From NCBI GenBank assembly GCA_964437145.1, contig CAYTFW010000110.1:1-21898 (forward strand): a stretch of DNA of 21,898 bases. The letters are read 5' to 3'. The notes beneath the pieces are model-generated. The model was not told the origin of the DNA. It saw nothing but the letters and a program-made list of their open reading frames with translations, and searched no databases. Below are positions 10,524-18,304 of this stretch, piece by piece; the stretch's first letter is position 1; each line of letters opens with the position of its first letter. The DNA is from JAFAZJ01 sp964437145. Lineage in GTDB: Bacteria; Pseudomonadota; Alphaproteobacteria; Reyranellales; Reyranellaceae. Position numbers and translations under genes: made by a program.

Positions 10524-11021
10524 TCACTTCTTGGGCTTGTGGTCATGATCGTGATCGTGCGGATGCGGATGGGTCGGATCGACCCAGTAGACCGTCTCCG
10601 GCTTCTCAACCGGGGCGATGTCGATGTTGATGGCGATCGCCTCGTTGTCTGAGCGTACCAGCACGCATTCCAGCGCCTCGTTCTCCGAGGCGTTGATCTC
10701 CTGATGCGGCACGTAGGGCGGCACGTAGATGAAATCGCCCGGGCCGGCCTCGGCGGTGAACTGCAGCTGCTCGCCCCAGCGCATGCGCGCGCGGCCCTTC
10801 ACGACGTAGATGACGCTTTCGAGATGGCCGTGGTGATGCGCGCCGGTCTTGGCGTCGGGGTGGATGGTCACCGTGCCGGCCCACAGCTTCTGCGCGCCGA
10901 CGCGGGCGAAGTTGATCGCCGCGGCGCGGTTCATGCCCGGCGTCTGGGCGGTGTTGGTGTCGAGGCTGCTGGCGGGGATCACCCGTACGCCGTCGTTGCG
11001 CCAGTCCGTGGCCTTGCTCAT
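10524..11021 (-). CDS. Cupin domain protein with alternating-histidine tail
   Basis: 165-residue single-cupin protein. Cupin motif 1 is HHHGHLESVIYVVKG (His62, His64, His66 and Glu68 as likely metal ligands) and motif 2 is GDFIYVPPYVPHQEIN (His106). The metal-centre layout is complete, but the reaction is unknown; dioxygenase, isomerase or sensor roles all occur in this family. The tail at 151-161 alternates six histidines with Pro or Asp (HPHPHDHDHDH) and ends KPKK, resembling metal-storage tails. ATG at 11021 has AGGA about seven bases upstream. Its stop overlaps the GNAT start by four bases, so the two form a small operon. Confidence 0.9.
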   Translation of the reverse strand: MSKATDWRNDGVRVIPASSLDTNTAQTPGMNRAAAINFARVGAQKLWAGTVTIHPDAKTGAHHHGHLESVIYVVKGRARMRWGEQLQFTAEAGPGDFIYVPPYVPHQEINASENEALECVLVRSDNEAIAINIDIAPVEKPETVYWVDPTHPHPHDHDHDHKPKK

Positions 11022-11114
11022 GCTCGTTCCTGTCCCGTTGATGCGGGCGGCTTATCGGCCGCCCCGGGGCATGGTCAAGCAATCGATCCTAATACCGATG
11101 AAAAGCTTGATGAG

Positions 11115-11124
11115 TTAGGCCTAA
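11115..11124. repeat. TTAGGCCTAA palindrome in cupin/ftsB divergent interval
   Basis: Perfect 10-bp palindrome within a relatively AT-rich part of the 167-bp interval between the divergent cupin and ftsB-like genes. It could be an operator half for either gene. I found no confident promoter pair beside it. Confidence 0.3.
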
Positions 11125-11188
11125 GGCGCTCGTTTTATTGATCTTTCTTGCGTATATCGACGATTCGTGAAAGACTGATTGGCGAGTC

Positions 11189-11485
11189 ATGTTCCGCTTT
11201 CGTCAGATCATCACCCCGGTCGTGTTCGCCCTGGTGTTCGGCTATTTCGGCTATCACCTCATGCATGGCGAGCGCGGCGTGCTGGCGTTGCTGCAGTTGC
11301 GGCAGGAAGTGGCGCGCGCCGAGGCCACCCTGGCCGAGACCGAGGCCACCAAGCGCATCTGGGAACGCCGTGTCGCCGGCCTGCGCAGCCAGAGCCTCGA
11401 CCCCGACATGATCGACGAGCGCGCCCGGGCGCTGCTGCACATGGCTTGGCCCGACGACATTGTCGTCTTCACGCCGTCGCGTTGA
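11189..11485 (+). CDS. ftsB: FtsB/DivIC-like septum formation initiator
   Basis: 98-residue bitopic membrane protein of the septum formation initiator family, expected to join the FtsQ-FtsL division complex. It has a short cytoplasmic N-terminus (MFRFRQ), one membrane helix at about 7-24, a coiled coil at about 32-66 with many Glu, Ala and Arg residues, and a short periplasmic tail. The size and layout match FtsB. A gene of this type between eno and the pdh genes is usual in Alphaproteobacteria, which supports the call more than any single motif. The ribosome binding site is weak. Confidence 0.82.
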   Translation: MFRFRQIITPVVFALVFGYFGYHLMHGERGVLALLQLRQEVARAEATLAETEATKRIWERRVAGLRSQSLDPDMIDERARALLHMAWPDDIVVFTPSR

Positions 11486-11584
11486 ATCGCCGCTCGCTTG
11501 CGCCGGGCAACGCTCGCCCCTATTGAAGGGGTGGGGCGTCGAAACCGAACGACGTCGGACGGACCATAATTCGGGAGGCAATCT

Positions 11585-12559
11585 ATGAAGACGATCATCC
11601 GTCGCGGCCTGCTGGCCGCAACGGCGCTTGTGGCCATGGCCGGCGCGGCCGCCGTGGTGGCGCAACCCAAAAGCATGACCTTGGGCACAGCCTCGGTCGG
11701 CGGGACTTATTTCATCTATGGCGGCGAGGTCGCCAAGATCCTGACCGACAAGCTGGGCGTCCAGGTCTCGACGCAGCAGACCCAGGGCCCGAACCAGAAC
11801 GTGCTGCTGGTCGACGACCAGAAGGTCGAGCTGGGCATGACCACGATGGGCGTGGCGCTGCAGGCCTGGACCGGCTCGGCGGAATGGACCAAGGGCAAGA
11901 AGTTCACCAACATCCGCGCGCTGTTTCCGATGTACGACACGCCGCTGCAATGCGTGGCGTTGAAGAAGTCGGGCATCACCAGCTTCAAGCAGCTCGACGG
12001 CAAGACGGTGGGCGTCGGCCCGCGCGCCGGTACGCCCGGCACGTACTTTCCGCTGATCTTCACCGCGCTGGGCATGAAGGCCACGATCCGCAACGGCCAG
12101 GGTGCCGATATGGGCGGTCAGCTCGGCGACGGCATCCTCGACGCCTTCTGCTTCGGCGCCGGCCTGCCGATCCCGATCTTCTCGCAGATCGACGCCGAGA
12201 AAGAGGCGGTGTTCTTCACCTGGACCGACGAGGAGCGCGCCAAGATCCGCAAAGCCATGCCGGAGTTCTCCGAGGCGGTGATTCCCAAGGGCACCTACAA
12301 GCAGCAGACCGCCGACCAGAAGACCATCGGCCTGTACAATTTCGGCATCGCCCACAAGGACCTGCCCGACGACGTCGCCTACAACGTGGTCAAGGCGATC
12401 CTCGAGAACAACGCGGCCATGGTGCAGGGCCACGAATCGGCCAAGGAAACGATCGCGGCCAACGCCACCCGCAATGCCTTCCTGCCGTTCCATCCCGGCG
12501 CCGTGAAGTACTACAACGAGAAGGGCATCAAGCTCGATCCGGCGACCATCCCGAAGTGA
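11585..12559 (+). CDS. TAXI family TRAP transporter solute-binding protein
   Basis: 324-residue periplasmic binding protein of the TAXI (TRAP-associated extracytoplasmic immunogenic) family. A signal peptide covers about 1-26 (twin Arg followed by a hydrophobic stretch; likely cut after AVVA). The mature start MTLGTASVGGTYFIYGGEVAK is the family hallmark, followed by KQLDGKTVGVGPRAGTPGTYF and a domain-two region ending in FLPFHPGAVKYYNEKGI. Ligands of TAXI proteins are mostly unknown; dicarboxylates and glutamate are reported for some. GGGAGG precedes ATG with normal spacing. It is followed by a hairpin terminator and then the fused permease, so it delivers substrate to that permease. Confidence 0.95.
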   Translation: MKTIIRRGLLAATALVAMAGAAAVVAQPKSMTLGTASVGGTYFIYGGEVAKILTDKLGVQVSTQQTQGPNQNVLLVDDQKVELGMTTMGVALQAWTGSAEWTKGKKFTNIRALFPMYDTPLQCVALKKSGITSFKQLDGKTVGVGPRAGTPGTYFPLIFTALGMKATIRNGQGADMGGQLGDGILDAFCFGAGLPIPIFSQIDAEKEAVFFTWTDEERAKIRKAMPEFSEAVIPKGTYKQQTADQKTIGLYNFGIAHKDLPDDVAYNVVKAILENNAAMVQGHESAKETIAANATRNAFLPFHPGAVKYYNEKGIKLDPATIPK

Positions 12560-12583
12560 TGGCGACGAGCTGACACATCGGCG

Positions 12584-12613
12584 AACGCCCGCTCCCCAAG
12601 GGGCGGGCGTTTT
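12584..12613 (+). terminator. Intrinsic hairpin terminator between TRAP binding protein and permease
   Basis: AACGCCCG, a two-base bulge and CCCC pair with GGGG and CGGGCGTT around an AA turn (12584-12611), ending in TTTT. It lies 25 bp after the binding-protein stop. Partial read-through would give much more binding protein than permease. Confidence 0.7.
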
Positions 12614-12689
12614 GCTATCCAGGGGCGAGGGAGGCGCGGCGGCGCGGGCGGCGCAAGACCGACGGCCGTATCCGGGGACGGGTGGATTC

Positions 12690-14741
12690 ATGGCGAATGT
12701 GAACGCGGCGGGCGACGCGCGCGAGATCGGCGCGGTCGACGTCGACGAGCTGGAGCATGCCGGCGGCAGGCGGGAGCACCGGCGCTGGGAGCGGCCGCTG
12801 TTCTTCTGGCTATGCGCCGCCTTCACCGGCTTCCACCTCTGGATCCTGGTCGGTCCGGTCGTCCTCAAGCAGCTCGACGCCCTGATCGGCGGCCAGCTTC
12901 TCTACAAGACCATCGCGCCCAACCTCGACCAGGAGCTGTTTCGCGCCATCCACCTGGCGTGGGGCGCGACCCTGGGCTTCGGCTTCTTCACCATCCTCAA
13001 GGGCCGCGGCCGCGACGGCGTGCCCTGGTACGACTGGCTGTTCATCCTCGGCGCCGTCGCTTGCGCCGTCTACATGTGGCGCAACCTCGACGACCTGCAG
13101 ATGAACCAGGGCGCGGTCTATGACCTGCCCGACCTGCTCTACAGCCTGGTCGGCCTGGTCGTGCTGTTCGAGTTCACGCGCCGTACGGCCGGCAACGCGC
13201 TCACCATCATCGCCGCGATCTTCATGATTTACGCGATGGTGGGCCACATCTTTCCGGAGTCCTGGGCGCTTTATCACAACAAGTCGCTGAAAGATCTCTG
13301 GTTCGCCTTCCCCTACATCTTCAGCAATCTCGGCGTCTTCGGCTCGACGCTCGAGGTGTCGTCGACCTTCATCATCATGTTCACCGCCTTCGCCGCCTTC
13401 CTCACGCGCTCGCGCGCCGGCGAATATTTCAACGACCTCGCGGTGGCGCTGGTCGGATGGGCCCGCGGCGGCCCGGCCAAGGTCGCCGTGCTGTCCGGCG
13501 TGATGTTCGGCTCGGTGAGCGGCTCGTCGGTCGCCAACGTCGTCGCCTCGGGTTCGGTGACCATCCCGATGATGCGGCGCGTCGGCTACGACCGCGCCAC
13601 GGCGGGCGCGATCGAGGCGACGTCCTCGACCGGCGGGCAGATCACGCCGCCGGTGCTGGGCGCCGCCGCCTTCCTGATGGCCGAGGCGACGGGCATCAAG
13701 TACGCCGAGATCGCCGCGGCGGCGATCATCCCGTGCCTGCTGTTCTACGTCGCCTGCTACGCGCATTGCGACCTGCACGCGGCCAAGCACGGCCTGCGCG
13801 GCATCCCGCGCGCCGAGCTGCCGCCGATCCGCCCGCTGCTGATGCGGCTCTACATGATCGCGCCCATCGCGGTGCTGATCTGGGCCTTCATCAGCGGCTA
13901 CTCCGCCTTCCTCGCCGCCGGGCTTGGCATGGGGCTGTGCATCCTGGTGAGCTGGTTCAACGGCCTCACGCGCGACTCCGGCGGGCGGCTGACCTGGCGG
14001 CGCGGCGACGACGTGATGGGCGGCAAGGCGATCATCGAGGCGCTGGAGATCGGCGCCAAGGACAGCATTCAGCTCGTCGCGGTCTGCGCCGCCGCCGGCA
14101 TCATCGTCGGCGTGATCGCGCTCACCGGCATCGGCGGCCGCTTCGCGCAGATCATGCAGGCCATCGCCGGCCAGAACCAGCTGCTGGCGATGTTCTTCAC
14201 CATGGTGATCGTCGTCATCCTCGGCATGGGCATGCCGACGACGGCGGCCTACGCCATCGCCGCCGCCGTCGTCGCGCCGGGCCTGCAGCAGATCGGCGTG
14301 CCCAAGCTGATCGCCCACATGTTCATCTTCTACTTCGCGGTGCTGTCGGCGATCACCCCGCCGGTCGCGGTGGCCTCGATCGCCGCCGCCGGCATGGCCA
14401 AGGCCGATCCCTGGCGAACGTCGTGGATCGCCGTGAAGATGGGCCTGGCGACGTTCATCGTGCCCTTCATGTTCTTCTACAGCCCGCTGCTGCTGGGGCA
14501 GGGCAGCTTCATCGAGGTCGCCCACGTGACCGTGACCGCGATACTCGGCGTATGGCTGCTGGCCTGCGCCACCGAAGGCTGGTTCACCGAAAAGCTGGCG
14601 CTCGTCCCGCGTATCCTGTTCGCGATAGCGGCGCTGGCGCTCATCACACCCGGCACGATCACCGACCTCGCCGGCATCGCGCTCGCGGTCGCGGCGTGGG
14701 CGGCGCAACGCTTCTACTATCGTGCCCGGATGGCGGCGTAG
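12690..14741 (+). CDS. TRAP transporter fused small/large permease (4TM-12TM)
   Basis: 683-residue inner-membrane protein that fuses the DctQ-like small subunit and DctM-like large subunit, the usual form in TAXI systems. It drives uptake of the bound solute using an ion gradient. The first part (residues about 35-190) holds the small-subunit helices; the large-subunit part shows GSVSGSSVANVVASG at 274-288, then SSTGGQITPPVLGAAAF, and the repeated half with LGMGMPTTAAY at 511-521 and AITPPVAVASIAAAG. ATG at 12690 starts a hydrophilic 30-residue leader. A frame starting at 12612 lies within the terminator hairpin and is unlikely. It ends 52 bp from the convergent NQO-like gene. Confidence 0.94.
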   Translation: MANVNAAGDAREIGAVDVDELEHAGGRREHRRWERPLFFWLCAAFTGFHLWILVGPVVLKQLDALIGGQLLYKTIAPNLDQELFRAIHLAWGATLGFGFFTILKGRGRDGVPWYDWLFILGAVACAVYMWRNLDDLQMNQGAVYDLPDLLYSLVGLVVLFEFTRRTAGNALTIIAAIFMIYAMVGHIFPESWALYHNKSLKDLWFAFPYIFSNLGVFGSTLEVSSTFIIMFTAFAAFLTRSRAGEYFNDLAVALVGWARGGPAKVAVLSGVMFGSVSGSSVANVVASGSVTIPMMRRVGYDRATAGAIEATSSTGGQITPPVLGAAAFLMAEATGIKYAEIAAAAIIPCLLFYVACYAHCDLHAAKHGLRGIPRAELPPIRPLLMRLYMIAPIAVLIWAFISGYSAFLAAGLGMGLCILVSWFNGLTRDSGGRLTWRRGDDVMGGKAIIEALEIGAKDSIQLVAVCAAAGIIVGVIALTGIGGRFAQIMQAIAGQNQLLAMFFTMVIVVILGMGMPTTAAYAIAAAVVAPGLQQIGVPKLIAHMFIFYFAVLSAITPPVAVASIAAAGMAKADPWRTSWIAVKMGLATFIVPFMFFYSPLLLGQGSFIEVAHVTVTAILGVWLLACATEGWFTEKLALVPRILFAIAALALITPGTITDLAGIALAVAAWAAQRFYYRARMAA

Positions 14742-14793
14742 CGCGGCCCGGCGCGAGCGTCATCGCCCCGTTGGATCGCCGGTCCGGCAACGG

Positions 14794-15501
14794 TCATGGC
14801 GATTTCAACAGGTAGCGCTCATCGAAGTCGGCAAGCTTTGGATAGACGATCGTTGGCGCGGAGGTCAGGCCGAGGACTCGGCCGCGATAGCGCGCGAGGT
14901 GGTCCGCTCGCTCACCGTCACTGATGCGCGCCGGAGCGTGGACGAGAAACGGCTCGATCACCGTGAATCCGACGAAATAGAGGATACCGTGATTGATAGG
15001 ATACAGGATCGTCGGCATCGGGCCGTTCAGCCCTCGATCGGCATAGATTGAAGGCGGGCCGCCGATGGTGATGGAACACATCGCCCGCTTTCCGACGAAG
15101 ACGCCCTTGTCGTACCATTTGCCGCCACCATAGATGCGGCCGCCCGAGGCGAACACGCGATCGACCCAGCCCTTGAGAATCGCCGGCAGACCAAACCACC
15201 AGAGCGGAAACTGCAGGATCAAGACGTCGCACCAGAAGAGCTTGTCCATCTCGGCCTGTATGTCCGGGGCGAAGCCGTCGTTGGCGGCGGCATGTGCCTC
15301 CTCGGCCTGCTGCCGGTAGTAATCGGGGTCGTGGGCGCTCGTGAAGTTCCGGCGATCCGACACCGGATTGAAGCCCATGGCGTGGAGGTCGGAGAGGATG
15401 ACGTCGTGCCCGCTCGCTGTCAGGGCTTGTACCGCCGTCTGAGTCAGCGCTCCATTGAAGCTCTTCGGCTCGGGGTGGGCGTGAACGATGAATACCCGCA
15501 T
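14794..15501 (-). CDS. NAD(P)H:quinone oxidoreductase-like flavodoxin-fold protein
   Basis: 235-residue protein of the NAD(P)H dehydrogenase (quinone) family, predicted to bind FAD or FMN and reduce quinones or related electrophiles by two electrons. It shows the N-terminal strand MRVFIVHAHPEPKSFNGAL, then SDLHAMGFNPVSDRRNF, and the isoalloxazine-binding DVLILQFPLWWFGLPAILKG at 92-111 followed by WVDRVFASGGRIYGG. Length is slightly above bacterial modulators of drug activity and close to NQO relatives. It lies in opposite orientation to the flanking TRAP and pdh genes and has no partner gene. Its true substrate is unknown. Confidence 0.9.
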   Translation of the reverse strand: MRVFIVHAHPEPKSFNGALTQTAVQALTASGHDVILSDLHAMGFNPVSDRRNFTSAHDPDYYRQQAEEAHAAANDGFAPDIQAEMDKLFWCDVLILQFPLWWFGLPAILKGWVDRVFASGGRIYGGGKWYDKGVFVGKRAMCSITIGGPPSIYADRGLNGPMPTILYPINHGILYFVGFTVIEPFLVHAPARISDGERADHLARYRGRVLGLTSAPTIVYPKLADFDERYLLKSP

Positions 15502-15841
15502 TGTGCTCCCGCTTTCGACGAAATGCCGGCCTGGGCCGCTGAGGCTGTAGGGTACGGTGCCGGCCGCGCAACGAAAACGCCCATCGACGAGGAATTCAAT
15601 CGTCCGAGCCTACGATCGTTGGGCCAGTTCCCAAGCGGTGCACACTCCATCGATCATCGCGATCGAGCGCTGTTCGGTCTCGCCGGCGGACAGGCTGCAA
15701 GAATCTTTCCGGCATAAAACCGATACCGGCAAGATTGCGACCTGACACTTGAACCTAAGTGTTGTGACGCTGATTTTCCTAGGCGGCTCAACGTGTTTGC
15801 GCCAAGGTCAAGTGAACATATGTCGTGGGGAGGGCCCGTCG
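15502..15841. other. Gene-free interval upstream of pdhA
   Basis: This 340-bp stretch separates the divergent NQO-like gene and pdhA. No frame here looks like a recognisable protein, though the minus strand stays open in one frame from about 15775 to a TAG at 15610-15612, encoding a 40-60 residue peptide with several cysteines and no good start. The right end is less GC-rich and holds the dyad at 15745-15762 and the pdhA ribosome binding site. Both divergent promoters should lie here. Confidence 0.5.
15745..15777 (+). promoter_or_regulatory. Dyad overlapping a candidate pdhA promoter
   Basis: ACACTT (15745-15750), six bases, AAGTGT (15757-15762) form a perfect inverted repeat. It overlaps a possible -35 (TTGAAC, 15749-15754), 17 bp before a weak -10-like GATTTT (15772-15777). 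The layout would let a dimeric regulator control the pdh genes. The regulator is not known and the -10 matches poorly. Confidence 0.35.
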
Positions 15842-16888
15842 ATGGCCAAGGCCGCCGCCGCCAAATCCAAGCCTGAGTCGCCTGCGAAGACCGGCGACAA
15901 TAGCGTCACTCCCGAACAGCTCCGACAATTCTACCGCGACATGCTGCTGATCCGGCGTTTTGAGGAACGGGCGGGGCAACTCTACGGCATGGGTCTCATC
16001 GGCGGCTTCTGCCACCTCTATATCGGCCAGGAAGCCGTCGTCGTCGGCATGCAGTCGACCATCGACAGCTCGAAGGACGCGGTGCTGACCAGCTACCGCG
16101 ACCACGGTCACATGCTGGCCTGCGGCATGGATCCGCGCGGCGTGATGGCCGAGCTCACCGGACGCTCCGGCGGCTATTCGCGCGGCAAGGGCGGCTCGAT
16201 GCACATGTTCTCGAAGGAGCGCAATTTCTACGGCGGCCACGGCATCGTCGGCGCCCAGGTGCCGATCGGCACGGGGCTGGCCTTCGCCCGCAAGTACCGG
16301 GGCGACAACAGCGTGTCGCTGACCTATTTCGGCGACGGTAGCGCCAACCAGGGCCAAGTCTACGAGGCCATGAACATGGCCGCGCTGTGGAAGCTGCCGG
16401 TGGTCTACATCATCGAGAACAACAAGTACGGCATGGGCACGTCGGTCGAGCGCGCGTCGGCCGTGGTCGACCTCTACAAGCACGGCCAGTCCTTCGGTAT
16501 TCCCGGCGAGCAGGTCGACGGCATGGACGTGATCGCCGTGAAGGCAGCCGGCGAGCGCGCGGTCGAGCATGCGCGCGCCGGCAAAGGCCCTTATGTCCTG
16601 GAGATGCTGACCTATCGCTATCGTGGCCACTCGATGAGCGATCCCGGCAAGTACCGCACCAAGGAGGAGGTCGAGAAGATGCGCGGCGAGCGCGATCCGA
16701 TCGAGCGCTTGAAGAAGCGCATGACCGACTCCAAGGCGATCGACGAGGCGCAGCTCAAGGCGCTCGACGCCGAGGTACGCCGCATCGTGGCCGACGCCGC
16801 CGAGTTCGCCACCACCAGTCCGGAGCCCGATCCCAAGGAGCTGTGGACCGACGTGCTGGTGGAAAGCAAACCGGCGCAAGCCGCCTAA
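15842..16888 (+). CDS. pdhA: Pyruvate dehydrogenase E1 component, alpha subunit
   Basis: Thiamine-diphosphate-dependent subunit that decarboxylates pyruvate and, with E1-beta, reductively acetylates the lipoyl domain of E2. The 348 residues show the thiamine diphosphate and magnesium motif starting GDGSANQGQ at 164 and ending at Asn193-Asn194 (GDG, 26 residues, NN), and YRYRGHSMSDPG, the conserved phosphorylation-loop region. The first 20 or so residues are a Lys/Ala-rich leader. ATG at 15842 follows GGGGAGGG with seven-base spacing; a frame starting at 15749 extends through that ribosome binding site and is rejected. It is the first gene of pdhA-pdhB-pdhC-lpdA. Confidence 0.97.
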   Translation: MAKAAAAKSKPESPAKTGDNSVTPEQLRQFYRDMLLIRRFEERAGQLYGMGLIGGFCHLYIGQEAVVVGMQSTIDSSKDAVLTSYRDHGHMLACGMDPRGVMAELTGRSGGYSRGKGGSMHMFSKERNFYGGHGIVGAQVPIGTGLAFARKYRGDNSVSLTYFGDGSANQGQVYEAMNMAALWKLPVVYIIENNKYGMGTSVERASAVVDLYKHGQSFGIPGEQVDGMDVIAVKAAGERAVEHARAGKGPYVLEMLTYRYRGHSMSDPGKYRTKEEVEKMRGERDPIERLKKRMTDSKAIDEAQLKALDAEVRRIVADAAEFATTSPEPDPKELWTDVLVESKPAQAA

Positions 16889-16915
16889 CGCATCGATCGG
16901 AACGGGTCCCCAGTC

Positions 16916-18292
16916 ATGGCCATCAACGTCCTGATGCCGGCGCTGTCGCCGACGATGACCGAAGGCAAGCTCGCCAAATGGCACGTCAAGGAAGGCGACA
17001 AGGTCGCCGCGGGCATGGTGATCTGCGAGATCGAGACCGACAAGGCGACCATGGAGGTCGAGGCGGTCGATGAAGGCGTCGTCGGCAAGATCCTGATCGC
17101 CGAGGGTACCGAGAACGTCGCGGTCAACACGCCGATCATGGTGCTGACCGAGGAGGGCGAGAGCGCCGCCGCCGCGCCCGCGCCGGTCGCGAAGCCTCAG
17201 CCGAAGGCCGAAGCGCCGGCGTCAGCCGCGAAGCCGGCACCAGCGGCGCCCGCGATCGTCAGCGCACCGGTTGCCGCCGCAATCGCTGCCGAACCGGAAT
17301 GGACCGGCGCCACCAAGAAGGTGACGGTGCGCGAGGCCTTGCGTGATGCCATGGCCGAGGAGATGCGCGCTGACGAGAACGTGTTCCTGATGGGCGAGGA
17401 GGTCGCGCAGTACCAGGGCGCCTATAAGGTGAGCCAGGGCTTGCTCGAGGAATTCGGCGCCCGTCGAGTTATCGACACGCCGATCACCGAGCACGGCTTC
17501 GCCGGGCTCGGGGTCGGTGCCGCCTTCGGTGGGCTCAAACCCATCGTCGAGTTCATGACCTTCAATTTCGCCATGCAGGCGATCGACCAGATCATCAACT
17601 CGGCGGCCAAGACCCTCTACATGTCGGGCGGCCAGATGGGCTGCCCGATCGTTTTCAGGGGTCCCAATGGCGCGGCCTCGCGCGTCGCCGCGCAGCACTC
17701 GCAGTGCTACGCCAGCTGGTACGCGCACTGCCCGGGCCTGAAGGTGGTGGCGCCGTGGAGCGCGGTCGACGCCAAGGGCCTGCTGAAGGCCGCGATCCGC
17801 GATCCCAACCCGATCATCTTCCTCGAGAACGAGATCATGTACGGGCAGAGCTTCGAGGTGCCGGACTCGCCGGACTTCGTCCTGCCGATCGGCCGCGCCA
17901 AGATCGAGCGGCCGGGCAAGCATGTGACCATCACCGCCTTCTCGATCATGGTCGGCAAGGCGATGCAGGCGGCCGAGGAGCTGGCCAAGGAAGGCATCGA
18001 GGCCGAGGTCATCAACCTGCGCTCGCTGCGCCCGCTCGACACCGAGACAATCGTCGAGTCGGTGAAACGCACCAACCGCCTGGTCTCGGTCGAGGAGGGC
18101 TGGCCCTTCGCCGGCATCGGCTCGGAGCTGGCGGCGGTGATGATGGAGCAGGCCTTCGACTGGCTCGACGCGCCGGTCAAGCGCGTCGCCGGGCTCGACA
18201 TCCCGCTGCCCTACGCGGCCAATCTCGAAAAGCTCTCGCTGCCGCAAGCCCCTGATATCGTCGCCGCCGCCAAGGCGGTCCTCTATCGCTGA
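16916..18292 (+). CDS. pdhB: Pyruvate dehydrogenase E1 component, beta subunit with N-terminal lipoyl domain
   Basis: 458 residues, longer than an ordinary E1-beta (about 330) because an N-terminal lipoyl domain (about 1-80) precedes it; this fusion is known in Alphaproteobacteria. The lipoylated lysine is Lys43 in ETDKATMEVE. An Ala/Pro linker covers about 82-130. The E1-beta part starts at KKVTVREALRDAM and contains catalytic Glu192 (PITEHGFAGLGVG), the conserved GAASRVAAQHSQ, and the C-terminal transketolase domain with VEEGWPFAGIGSELA. It begins 27 bp after pdhA and ends 12 bp before pdhC. Fifty bases of its lipoyl domain are identical to pdhC. Confidence 0.97.
   Translation: MAINVLMPALSPTMTEGKLAKWHVKEGDKVAAGMVICEIETDKATMEVEAVDEGVVGKILIAEGTENVAVNTPIMVLTEEGESAAAAPAPVAKPQPKAEAPASAAKPAPAAPAIVSAPVAAAIAAEPEWTGATKKVTVREALRDAMAEEMRADENVFLMGEEVAQYQGAYKVSQGLLEEFGARRVIDTPITEHGFAGLGVGAAFGGLKPIVEFMTFNFAMQAIDQIINSAAKTLYMSGGQMGCPIVFRGPNGAASRVAAQHSQCYASWYAHCPGLKVVAPWSAVDAKGLLKAAIRDPNPIIFLENEIMYGQSFEVPDSPDFVLPIGRAKIERPGKHVTITAFSIMVGKAMQAAEELAKEGIEAEVINLRSLRPLDTETIVESVKRTNRLVSVEEGWPFAGIGSELAAVMMEQAFDWLDAPVKRVAGLDIPLPYAANLEKLSLPQAPDIVAAAKAVLYR
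17021..17070 (+). repeat. 50-bp exact direct repeat, copy in pdhB lipoyl domain
   Basis: These 50 bases are identical to 18410-18459 in pdhC. They encode the lipoyl hairpin around Lys43. The flanking lipoyl sequences, at the same 1389-bp offset, differ mainly at third codon positions (about 21 differences over about 195 bp by hand count). Confidence 0.9.
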
Positions 18293-18304
18293 CGGGGGCG
18301 CACC

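Noticed and set aside
11517..11531. CCCCT-loop-AGGGG hairpin after ftsB as a terminator
   Set aside because: Only five pairs and no T run follows.
11565..11570. CATAAT as a -10 for the TAXI gene
   Set aside because: It lies immediately before the ribosome binding site, leaving almost no leader, and no -35 sits 16-18 bp upstream.
12612..12689. N-terminal extension of the TRAP permease
   Set aside because: It would start inside the terminator hairpin's T run and adds 26 Arg/Gly/Ala residues without family character.
12810..14708. Long minus-strand open frame of 632 codons opposite the TRAP permease
   Set aside because: Its product is low-complexity Arg/Asp/His/Gly sequence typical of antisense frames in GC-rich genes, and the plus strand has a clear membrane protein.
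15610..15775. Small minus-strand cysteine-containing frame upstream of pdhA
   Set aside because: No good start or ribosome binding site, and no recognisable similarity; could be a remnant but cannot be supported.
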